Assembly (NCBI GenBank): GCA_934552695.1
Contig: CAKTER010000039.1
Span: 1 to 11,235, forward strand
Length of the DNA: 11,235 nt
Direction of reading: 5' to 3'
Source of the DNA: an uncultured Eubacteriales bacterium
GTDB lineage: Bacteria > Bacillota > Clostridia > Lachnospirales > Anaerotignaceae
The translations under genes and the position numbers were made by a program. Positions 4,948 through 11,235 of the stretch are shown here, one piece after another. The notes under the pieces are model-generated. The model was given only the letters and a program-made list of their open reading frames with translations, was not told the origin of the DNA and made no database searches. The first letter of the stretch is position 1, and every line of letters begins with the position of its first letter.

Positions 4948-6195
4948 ATGCAGTGGATACGGGAGCATTTTTTGGCATTTTTTGTGGGCATGGCCCTGCT
5001 GATCCTGGGGGCTGCGGCGGCGCTGTGGGTTCTTCTGCCCGCACAGCTTAACCTAATCGTAGGGGAAAGCAGCCGCCTGTCCTCCTACCCCACGCCGTTC
5101 TTTTTGCGGTTCGATGCGGAGACCACCGGGGTGTTGGCGCTTTGCGAGGACGAAACGGCGGAGGGGCCGGTGGTGACTGCCCAAAAAAGCGGGCAGGGCA
5201 GTGCCAAGGTGGCGCTGTTTGGGGCCATTCCGGTGAAAACGGTGGCGGTCAATGCCTGGGCGGCCCCCATGCTGGTGCCCTGTGGGGTGCCGGTGGGGGT
5301 AACGCTGGAGGCCGAGGGGGTGCTGGTGCTGGGCACCGGGGAGGTGGCCGGGGTGGCCGACCCTACCCGGGGCCAGATAAAAACCGGCGACCGCATTCGG
5401 GCAGTGGATGGTGTGGCCGTTACCGAAAAAGAGGACTTGAGCCGGATGGTAGCGGAAAGCGGCGGCCGGCCCCTGACCTTAACGGTGACCCGGGGCGGCC
5501 GGGACAGGCAGGTGGAGCTGACGCCGGTGGCCGGTGAAAGCGGCGGGTACAAGCTGGGGGTGTGGGTGCGGGACAGCGCCCAGGGCATTGGTACCCTCAC
5601 CTATTACAACGCTGCCACCGGGCAGTTTGGGGCCTTGGGCCATGGGGTGTACGATGTGGATACCCAAAGCCTGATGCCCATTGAAAGCGGGAGCCTGTGC
5701 CGCTCCCTGCTCACCGGGGTGAACCGGGGGCAAAAGGGGAAGCCCGGAGAGCTTTTGGGGATTTTAGACAAGGCCCGGCAGCTGGGGCAGGTAGAAACCA
5801 ACACGGAGCAGGGGATTTATGGAGAACTGACCGACCGGACAGGGTTGCCCACCGAAGCGGTGCCGGTGGCCCTGCGGCAGGAGGTGGCCGAGGGCCCGGC
5901 GGTGCTGCGAACCAGTTTGGTGGATGGGACTCTGCGGGATTATGCCGTGGAGATTGAACAAGTGAACCGGACGGGGCTGGCAGCGGATAAGGGGCTGGTG
6001 GTCTGCATCACCGACCCGGCGCTGCTGGAGGCCACCGGGGGCATTGTGCAAGGCATGAGCGGGTGTCCGCTGCTGCAAAACGGTAAGCTTGTGGGAGCGG
6101 TGACCCATGTGTTTGTCAACGACTGCACCCGGGGGTATGGTATTTTTATCGAGAATATGCTGGAAGCCGCAGCGGAAAGCCACGCCGCTGCCTGA
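4948..6195 (+). CDS. spoIVB: SpoIVB peptidase (stage IV sporulation protein B, S55 family)
   Basis: This is a serine protease secreted from the forespore into the space between the two spore membranes. There it cleaves SpoIVFA and so switches on pro-sigma-K processing in the mother cell. From the ATG at 4948 it is 415 aa, close to the 426 aa of the Bacillus protein. An N-terminal membrane anchor (about 8-30) leads to a PDZ domain (about 110-190, GVLVLGTGEV...KTGDRIRAVDGVAV) and then the S55 peptidase domain. The catalytic triad is visible as His232 (LGHGVYD), Asp356 (ITDPAL) and Ser371 (QGMSGCP), with the same Asp-Ser spacing as Bacillus H236/D363/S378. The position two after the serine is Cys where Bacillus has Ser. 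An in-frame ATG at 4843 would put an unlikely 35-residue stretch before the anchor. The ATG at 4948 has AAGGCGAGG at 4933-4941 instead. Confidence 0.95.
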   Translation: MQWIREHFLAFFVGMALLILGAAAALWVLLPAQLNLIVGESSRLSSYPTPFFLRFDAETTGVLALCEDETAEGPVVTAQKSGQGSAKVALFGAIPVKTVAVNAWAAPMLVPCGVPVGVTLEAEGVLVLGTGEVAGVADPTRGQIKTGDRIRAVDGVAVTEKEDLSRMVAESGGRPLTLTVTRGGRDRQVELTPVAGESGGYKLGVWVRDSAQGIGTLTYYNAATGQFGALGHGVYDVDTQSLMPIESGSLCRSLLTGVNRGQKGKPGELLGILDKARQLGQVETNTEQGIYGELTDRTGLPTEAVPVALRQEVAEGPAVLRTSLVDGTLRDYAVEIEQVNRTGLAADKGLVVCITDPALLEATGGIVQGMSGCPLLQNGKLVGAVTHVFVNDCTRGYGIFIENMLEAAAESHAAA

Positions 6196-6200
6196 GGAGG

Positions 6201-6224
6201 AGCCCGGCCCAGTGCCGGGCTTTT
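6201..6224 (+). terminator. Intrinsic terminator of spoIVB
   Basis: GCCCGGC (6202-6208) pairs perfectly with GCCGGGC (6214-6220) across a 5-nt loop, followed by TTTT. It begins 6 nt after the spoIVB stop codon and separates spoIVB from the ATPase gene. Confidence 0.85.
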
Positions 6225-6282
6225 CATATTTGTCCAATCCGGGTCATACACTTTTGCAAGACAAGCTAAAGGAGGACGGGGT

Positions 6283-8889
6283 ATGTGGCATACGCAGGAG
6301 TGGCAGGACGCCGTGCAAAAGCTGGAGACCGACGGGCGGCAGGGATTGAGCGAGGGCGAGGCGGCCCGGCGGCTGACGTCCTTTGGGCCCAACACCATCG
6401 ACAGTGGGGAGAAACCACCGTCGTTTTTCAAAAAGCTTCTGGCCCAGCTGGGGGACTTTATGGTGCTGCTGCTGTTGGCGGCGGCGGGGCTTTCGTTTGC
6501 GGTGTCCTACGCCCGGGGCGAGGCGGACTACGTGGATTCCATTGTGATTTTGGCCATTGTAGTGGTCAATGCCCTGCTGGGGGTGGTGCAGGAGAGCAAG
6601 GCCGAACAAGCCATTGCGGCATTGCGGGCCATGGCGGCGCCCCACGCCCGGGTGTGGCGGGGCGGGGTGCTGCGGGAAATCCCGGCGGAAGAAGTGGTGC
6701 CGGGGGATATTTTGGAGCTGGAAGCCGGGGACTATGTGCCGGCGGATGCCCGGCTTTTGGAAACGGCCAGTCTGCGGGCGGCGGAGGCGGCGCTGACGGG
6801 GGAAGCGGAGCCGGTGGAGAAGGAGGCCGGCTGTGTGCTGCCGGCGGCGGCCCCGGTGGGCGACCGGAAAAACATGGTGTTTTCGGCCACCTACATTGTG
6901 TATGGCCGGGGCCGGGCGGTGGTGACGGCCACCGGGATGGACACGGAAATGGGGCGGATTGCCGGGCTGATGACCCGGGAAAAGCAGGAGGAAACGCCCT
7001 TACAAAAACGGCTGGGCCAAACCGGCCGGGTGTTGGGGGCCGGCGCGTTGGCTATTTGCGGCGGGATATTTTTGCTGGGGCTGTGGCGGCAGATTCCGCC
7101 CTTTACCATGTTTATGACGGCGGTGAGCTTGGCGGTGGCGGCCATCCCCGAGGGGCTGACGGCCATTGTAACCATTGTGCTGGCCTTGGGGATGCAGCGG
7201 CTGAGCAAGCAGAACGCCATCGTCCGGCGGCTGACGGCGGTGGAGGCGTTGGGCGGGGCCCAGGTGATTTGCTCCGATAAAACCGGCACCCTGACCCAAA
7301 ACCGGATGCAGGTGACGGCATGGGCCGACGAAACCACCCGGACACTCACCGACCCGGAAAAATGCCGGGTGCTGTGGATGCTGGCGGCTTTGTGCAGCGA
7401 CGTGCGGACAGAGGGTGAGGTGTGGACGGGGGAGCCTACCGAGCTGGCGTTGGCCGAGGGGGCCCGGGCGGCCGGACAGGACAAGACCCGGCTGGAGGCG
7501 GAGTTTCCCCGGGTGGGCGAGCTGCCGTTTTCCTCGGAGCGGAAACGGATGACCACCCTCCACCGGGTAGCGGGCCGGGGGTTTTTGCAGGTAATGAAGG
7601 GAGCGCCGGAGGTGGTGTTGGCCCGGTGTTCGCACACGCTGACGGCGGAGGGGAAAGAGCCCTTTTCGGCAGAGGGGCGGCAGCAGGCCCTGAGATTGTG
7701 CGGGGAGCTGGCCTCCGAGGCGCTGCGGGTGCTGGCTCTGGCCTATCGGGAAAGCCCGCGAAAGCCGGGAGCAGCCCAGTGGGAAAACGGGCTGGTGTTT
7801 GTTGGGTTTTTGGGGCTGTGGGACCCGCCCCGGCCCGAAGCGGCAAAGGCAGTGGCCTTGTGCCAAAGGGCGGGGATTCGGCCGGTAATGGTCACCGGCG
7901 ACCATGGGCAGACCGCCCGGGCCGTTGCTGCCCGGCTGGGGATATTCCGGGAGGGCGACCGGGTGGTAGAGGGCCCGGAGCTGGAGGAAATGACCGAAGA
8001 CGCTTTAAAGGCCGCCTGCGGCCGGGCTACGGTGTTTGCCCGGGTGTCCCCTACCCATAAGCTGCGGATTGTGCGGGCCTTTCAGGCCCGGGGGCTTACA
8101 GTGGCTATGACCGGCGACGGGGTGAACGACGCTCCGGCCCTGCGGGCGGCGGATATTGGTTGCGCCATGGGGAAAAACGGTACCGAAGTGGCCAAGGCGG
8201 CGGCAGATATAATTTTGGCCGACGATAATTTTTCGACCATTGTGGCGGCGGTGCGAGAAGGCCGGGGGATATTCTCCAACATCCAGAAGGCCGTGCATTT
8301 TTTGCTTTCCTGCAACATCGGTGAAATTTTGTCGCTGTTTTTGGCCATGCTGTTGGGGTGGGCGGCGCCCCTGCTGCCCATCCAGCTGCTGTGGGTCAAT
8401 CTGGTTACCGATTCGTTACCGGCCATTGCGTTAGGGTTGGAGCCAACGCCGGATTCCGTAATGGAGCAGCCGCCCCGGCCCCGGCAGGCGGGGATATTCT
8501 CCGGCGGGCTGGGCAGCCGCATTGGGGTGGAGGGGGCCATGATTGGGGCCCTGACCCTGCTGGCCTTTTGTCTGGGGCACCGCAGCGGTGGGGAGCTGGT
8601 GGGGCGTACCATGGCCTTTGCGGTGCTGTCCCTGTCCCAGCTGGTCCATGCGTTTAATATGCGCTCCGAGGACTCGGTTTTTCGGCTGCGGCCCGGGAGC
8701 AACCCGTTTTTGTGGCTGGCCCTTGGGGTGGGCTTGTGTTTGCAAACGGCGGTGGTACAATGGCCAAAGCTGCGGCAGGTCTTTGGCACGGTGGCCTTAA
8801 CGGCGGGGCAATGGGGCTTTGTGGCGCTACTGAGCCTGCTGCCCCTGGGACTGGTGGAGCTGGAAAAACTTTTGAGCCGCAAATCCTGA
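6283..8889 (+). CDS. Calcium-type P-type ATPase (P2A family, YloB/SERCA-like)
   Basis: This is an 868-aa membrane pump that would export Ca2+ (possibly another divalent cation) using ATP. The N-terminal cation ATPase domain is followed by the actuator motif TGE (172-174), the M4 motif AAIPEGL (Glu290), the phosphorylated Asp332 in SDKTGTLT, the nucleotide-binding KGAPE (439-443) and TGDGVND (610-616). Ion-site residues follow SERCA: Asn678 and Glu681 in M5 (SCNIGE) and Asn706, Thr709 and Asp710 in M6 (VNLVTDS). In M8 the position of SERCA Glu908 appears to be Gln786 (SLSQLVHAFN), as in several bacterial and plasma-membrane pumps. Length and motif order are complete, with no frameshift. The ATG at 6283 sits 6-8 nt after AAAGGAGG. 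A terminator separates it from spoIVB. I cannot identify a clear promoter in the 58-nt gap, and there is no clear hairpin terminator after the gene. Confidence 0.95.
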   Translation: MWHTQEWQDAVQKLETDGRQGLSEGEAARRLTSFGPNTIDSGEKPPSFFKKLLAQLGDFMVLLLLAAAGLSFAVSYARGEADYVDSIVILAIVVVNALLGVVQESKAEQAIAALRAMAAPHARVWRGGVLREIPAEEVVPGDILELEAGDYVPADARLLETASLRAAEAALTGEAEPVEKEAGCVLPAAAPVGDRKNMVFSATYIVYGRGRAVVTATGMDTEMGRIAGLMTREKQEETPLQKRLGQTGRVLGAGALAICGGIFLLGLWRQIPPFTMFMTAVSLAVAAIPEGLTAIVTIVLALGMQRLSKQNAIVRRLTAVEALGGAQVICSDKTGTLTQNRMQVTAWADETTRTLTDPEKCRVLWMLAALCSDVRTEGEVWTGEPTELALAEGARAAGQDKTRLEAEFPRVGELPFSSERKRMTTLHRVAGRGFLQVMKGAPEVVLARCSHTLTAEGKEPFSAEGRQQALRLCGELASEALRVLALAYRESPRKPGAAQWENGLVFVGFLGLWDPPRPEAAKAVALCQRAGIRPVMVTGDHGQTARAVAARLGIFREGDRVVEGPELEEMTEDALKAACGRATVFARVSPTHKLRIVRAFQARGLTVAMTGDGVNDAPALRAADIGCAMGKNGTEVAKAAADIILADDNFSTIVAAVREGRGIFSNIQKAVHFLLSCNIGEILSLFLAMLLGWAAPLLPIQLLWVNLVTDSLPAIALGLEPTPDSVMEQPPRPRQAGIFSGGLGSRIGVEGAMIGALTLLAFCLGHRSGGELVGRTMAFAVLSLSQLVHAFNMRSEDSVFRLRPGSNPFLWLALGVGLCLQTAVVQWPKLRQVFGTVALTAGQWGFVALLSLLPLGLVELEKLLSRKS

Positions 8890-8905
8890 TTTTTTGTGGT
8901 TCTTC

Positions 8906-8952
8906 CGAAAAAAATGTGCTATAATCTTACTTAACTATGTGCATTTTTCGGA
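8906..8952 (+). repeat. Imperfect inverted repeat spanning the radical SAM promoter
   Basis: CCGAAAAAAATG (8906-8917) is mirrored by CATTTTTCGG (8943-8952), differing in the number of A/T bases (7 against 5). The arms flank the TATAAT box and the expected transcription start. The left arm lies upstream of the start, so this cannot be an RNA hairpin of the main transcript. Confidence 0.6.
8917..8925 (+). promoter_or_regulatory. Extended -10 promoter of the radical SAM gene pair
   Basis: TGCTATAAT is a perfect TATAAT with a TGn extension. The -35 region is poor (TGGTTC at 17-nt spacing), which fits an extended -10 promoter. It lies 34 nt before the ATG at 8960 and 28 nt after the end of the ATPase gene. 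Confidence 0.7.
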
Positions 8953-8959
8953 GGATGCT

Positions 8960-10804
8960 ATGAATCAAGTGGCCATCCCGGATCGGATTTTAATGTCGGT
9001 AACCAAACCGGCCCGCTATACGGGAAATGAATGGAATATGGTGGAAAAAGACCCGGACAAGGTAGACGTGCGGTTTGCCTTTTGCTTCCCCGATACCTAC
9101 GAGGTGGGGATGTCGAACCTGGGGCTTCAGATTTTATACTTTTTTTTAAACCGGCGGGAGGATACCTATTGCGAGCGGGTGTTTGCCCCCTGGGGGGATA
9201 TGGAGGCGGCCATGCGGGCCGAGGGGATTCCCCTGTTTACGCTGGAGACCCGGTCGCCGGTGCGGGACTTTGACTTTTTGGGGTTTACCCTGCAATATGA
9301 AATGTGCTATACCAACGTGCTGAACCTGCTGGATTTAGGCGGGATTCCTTTGCACCGGTGGGAGCGGACGGAGGAGGACCCGTTGATTATTTGCGGCGGC
9401 ACCTGCGCCTACAACCCCGAGCCCTTGGCGGACTTTGTGGATATATTTTATTTGGGCGAGGGCGAGGTGCTGTACGACGAAATCATGGAGCGGTACAAGG
9501 CCCACAAAAAGCGGGGCGGTACCCGGCGGGAGTTTTTGGAGGAGCTGTTGGAGCTGGACGGGCTGTATATGCCGGCCTTTTACGACGTGACCTATTTGCC
9601 TGACGGCCGGATTGAAGCCATTACCCCCAACCACCCCAAGGCCCGGCCCGTTATCCGCAAGGTGGTGGTGAAGGACATGGACGCCTCGTTCTTCCCCGAA
9701 AAGCAGATTGTGCCCCTCATCGACGTGGTTCACGACCGGGTGACGCTGGAGCTGTTCCGGGGCTGCATCCGGGGCTGCCGGTTTTGTCAGGCCGGGTTTG
9801 CGTACCGGCCCGTGCGGGAGAAAAAGGCGGATACGCTGGTGAAGCAGGCCGAGGCCCTGTATGCCGCCAGCGGCCACGAGGAGATTTCTCTGGTTTCCTT
9901 AAGCACCAGCGATTACACGCAGTTTCCGGAGCTGGCCGACGCCCTGCTTTCGGAGTTTACCGATAAGTGCGTGGGGCTAAGCCTGCCCTCCTTGCGGATT
10001 GACGCCTTTTCCGTGGATTTGATGGAGCGGATTCAGGGGGTACGGAAAAGCGCCCTGACCTTTGCACCGGAAGCCGGGACCCAACGGCTGCGGGACGTAA
10101 TCAACAAAAACTTGACCGAGGAAGAGATTTTAAACGGCTGCCGGCTGGCCTTTTCCGGGGGCTGGGACCGGGTGAAGCTGTACTTTATGATTGGCCAGCC
10201 CACCGAGACCGAGGAGGACTTGCTGGGGATTTGCGACCTGACGGAAAAAATTGCCGCCGCTTATTACGAGCTGCCCAAGGAGCAGCGGCCCCGGCCGGTT
10301 TCCATCAACGCCAGCGCCTCCTGCTTTGTCCCCAAGCCCTTTACGCCCTTCCAGTGGGACGCCCAGGAGACCCCGGAAAGCTTTGGCCGCCGGGCGAAGC
10401 TGGTTAAGTCCAACATCAAGCGGAAGCAGATTCGGTTCCAGTACCACGAGACCCATTTGAGCTCGCTGGAGGGCGTGCTGGCCCGGGGCGACCGGCGGCT
10501 GGGCCGGGCCATTGAGGCGGCCTGGCGGCTGGGCTGCAAGTTTGACAGCTGGTCGGAGTATTTTGACTATAACAAATGGCTGGAGGCCTTTGCCCAAACC
10601 GGCATCGACCCGGTCTTTTATGCCAACCGCAAGCGGGAGTTTGACGAGGTGCTGCCTTGGGATCATATTTCCGTAGGCGTGAGCAAGGAGTTTTTTATCC
10701 GGGAGCGGAAACGGGCCCAGCTGGGGCTGACCACCCCCAACTGCCGGCAGGCCTGCGCCAACTGCGGGGCCAAGTGCTTTGAAGGGGGGATTTGTTATGA
10801 GTGA
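8960..10804 (+). CDS. TIGR03960 family B12-binding-like/radical SAM protein
   Basis: This is a 614-aa cytoplasmic radical SAM enzyme of a widespread but functionally unassigned family. Residues about 35-170 form a B12-binding-like Rossmann region (RFAFCFPDTYEVGMSNLGLQ) and end at ICGGTCAYNPEPLADF. The radical SAM core follows, with the [4Fe-4S] motif CIRGCRFC (Cys269, Cys273, Cys276), then SLSTSDYTQ and LSLPSLRIDAF and LTFAPEAGTQRLRDVINK. The C-terminus holds five cysteines (595, 599, 602, 606, 612) in NCRQACANCGAKC...C. The ATG at 8960 follows CGGAGGATGCT; the longer frame from 8894 would start before the promoter and is rejected. Relatives are either fused to, or next to, a DUF2344 protein, exactly as here. 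The reaction is unknown, so no symbol is given. Confidence 0.93.
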   Translation: MNQVAIPDRILMSVTKPARYTGNEWNMVEKDPDKVDVRFAFCFPDTYEVGMSNLGLQILYFFLNRREDTYCERVFAPWGDMEAAMRAEGIPLFTLETRSPVRDFDFLGFTLQYEMCYTNVLNLLDLGGIPLHRWERTEEDPLIICGGTCAYNPEPLADFVDIFYLGEGEVLYDEIMERYKAHKKRGGTRREFLEELLELDGLYMPAFYDVTYLPDGRIEAITPNHPKARPVIRKVVVKDMDASFFPEKQIVPLIDVVHDRVTLELFRGCIRGCRFCQAGFAYRPVREKKADTLVKQAEALYAASGHEEISLVSLSTSDYTQFPELADALLSEFTDKCVGLSLPSLRIDAFSVDLMERIQGVRKSALTFAPEAGTQRLRDVINKNLTEEEILNGCRLAFSGGWDRVKLYFMIGQPTETEEDLLGICDLTEKIAAAYYELPKEQRPRPVSINASASCFVPKPFTPFQWDAQETPESFGRRAKLVKSNIKRKQIRFQYHETHLSSLEGVLARGDRRLGRAIEAAWRLGCKFDSWSEYFDYNKWLEAFAQTGIDPVFYANRKREFDEVLPWDHISVGVSKEFFIRERKRAQLGLTTPNCRQACANCGAKCFEGGICYE

Positions 10805-11235
10805 AGCGCCGGTGCAAAACCCGCAAAAGCCCCCTGTCCCCCCCAAGGTGACCTACCGGCTGCGGTATACCAAAGAAGAGGGGATTCGGTTTGTGGGGCA
10901 TTTGGATATGATGCGGCTGCTCCAGCGGGCGGCCCGGATGGCAGAACTGCCTCTGGCTTATTCCGCCGGGTTTAACCCCCATCCGTTAATCTCGTTATCG
11001 GCGCCTTTGCCGTTGGGGATGACCTCCGGCGGGGAGTATGCGGACATGACCCTGACCGGGCCCTTCCCCGAGGGGGAGGCCTTGGAGCGGCTGAACCGCT
11101 GCCTGCCCCGGGGGGTGCATATGCTGGGCGTGACCCGCTTAAAGCCCAAGGCCGTTAATGTAATGGCCTGTGTGGCGGCGGCCCGGTACCGGCTGGCCTG
11201 CCCGGCAGGGACGCCGCTGGACAAGCTGGCGGCGG
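10797..11235 (+). CDS. DUF2344/TIGR03936 radical SAM-associated protein (3' end outside window)
   Basis: The frame starts at the ATG at 10797, overlapping the radical SAM gene by 8 nt, with GAAGGGGGG at 10781-10789 as ribosome binding site. It runs open to the window end, giving 146 codons. After a proline-rich start (SEAPVQNPQKPPVPPKV) come the hallmark motifs YRLRYTKEEGIRFVGHLDMM, RAARMAELPLAYSAGFNPHP and LSAPLPLGMTSGGEYADM of the DUF2344 family. In many genomes this domain is fused to the TIGR03960 radical SAM protein. The overlap implies coupled translation in roughly equal amounts. In Clostridia the pair often lies upstream of ribonuclease G and rplU-rpmA genes, but these would lie beyond the window. 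Confidence 0.9.
   Translation, partial: MSEAPVQNPQKPPVPPKVTYRLRYTKEEGIRFVGHLDMMRLLQRAARMAELPLAYSAGFNPHPLISLSAPLPLGMTSGGEYADMTLTGPFPEGEALERLNRCLPRGVHMLGVTRLKPKAVNVMACVAAARYRLACPAGTPLDKLAA

Noticed and set aside
6891..7905. Long minus-strand open frames opposite the P-type ATPase gene
   Set aside because: Long antisense frames are expected in GC-rich coding DNA. They are Pro/Arg/Ser/His-rich without domains, and the + strand carries all P-type ATPase motifs.

Overview
The window looks like a chromosomal segment of a GC-rich, endospore-forming Bacillota, most likely a gut Clostridia of the Oscillospiraceae/Ruminococcaceae type. The evidence is a spoIVB sporulation protease gene, sigma-A-like promoters with TATAAT boxes, strong GGAGG-type ribosome binding sites, a DUF3795 protein and a TIGR03960/DUF2344 radical SAM pair. 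All genes lie on the + strand. Coding regions are G-rich with heavy use of CGG for arginine. I see no transposase, integrase, tRNA, rRNA or CRISPR array.

Layout. (1) 1-729 is the 3' part of a sensor histidine kinase, ending at a hairpin terminator. (2) 849-3429 is a self-contained polar amino acid ABC importer operon: sigma-A-like promoter, lipoprotein binding protein, intercistronic hairpin, permease, ATPase, terminator. (3) 3425-4947 carries a small cysteine-rich DUF3795 protein and a GNAT acetyltransferase. The spacers before, between and after these two genes are strikingly purine-rich on the + strand. (4) 4867-6224 is spoIVB with a sigma-G-like promoter candidate and a good terminator. 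(5) 6283-8889 is a P2A (calcium-type) P-type ATPase. (6) From 8917 an extended -10 promoter leads into a TIGR03960 radical SAM gene, which overlaps a DUF2344 partner gene cut by the window end.

The most interesting observation is the binding protein at 938-1816. Its sequence segments are those of an ordinary family 3 amino acid binding protein, each present once, but in rotated order. The part that normally forms the C-terminus (last strand of the small lobe, second hinge and C-terminal helices, ending in a YISGE-like motif) sits between the lipobox linker and the usual mature N-terminus. The reading frame then stops where that segment would normally begin. This reads as a natural circular permutation that keeps the signal peptide in place. 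The permease and ATPase downstream are conventional and intact, so the permuted protein probably works.

Secondary points are a 127-base polypurine tract with only two pyrimidines, the sigma-G-like promoter, the placement of a Ca2+ pump next to spoIVB, an inverted repeat straddling the radical SAM promoter, and a C-terminal cysteine cluster in the radical SAM protein.
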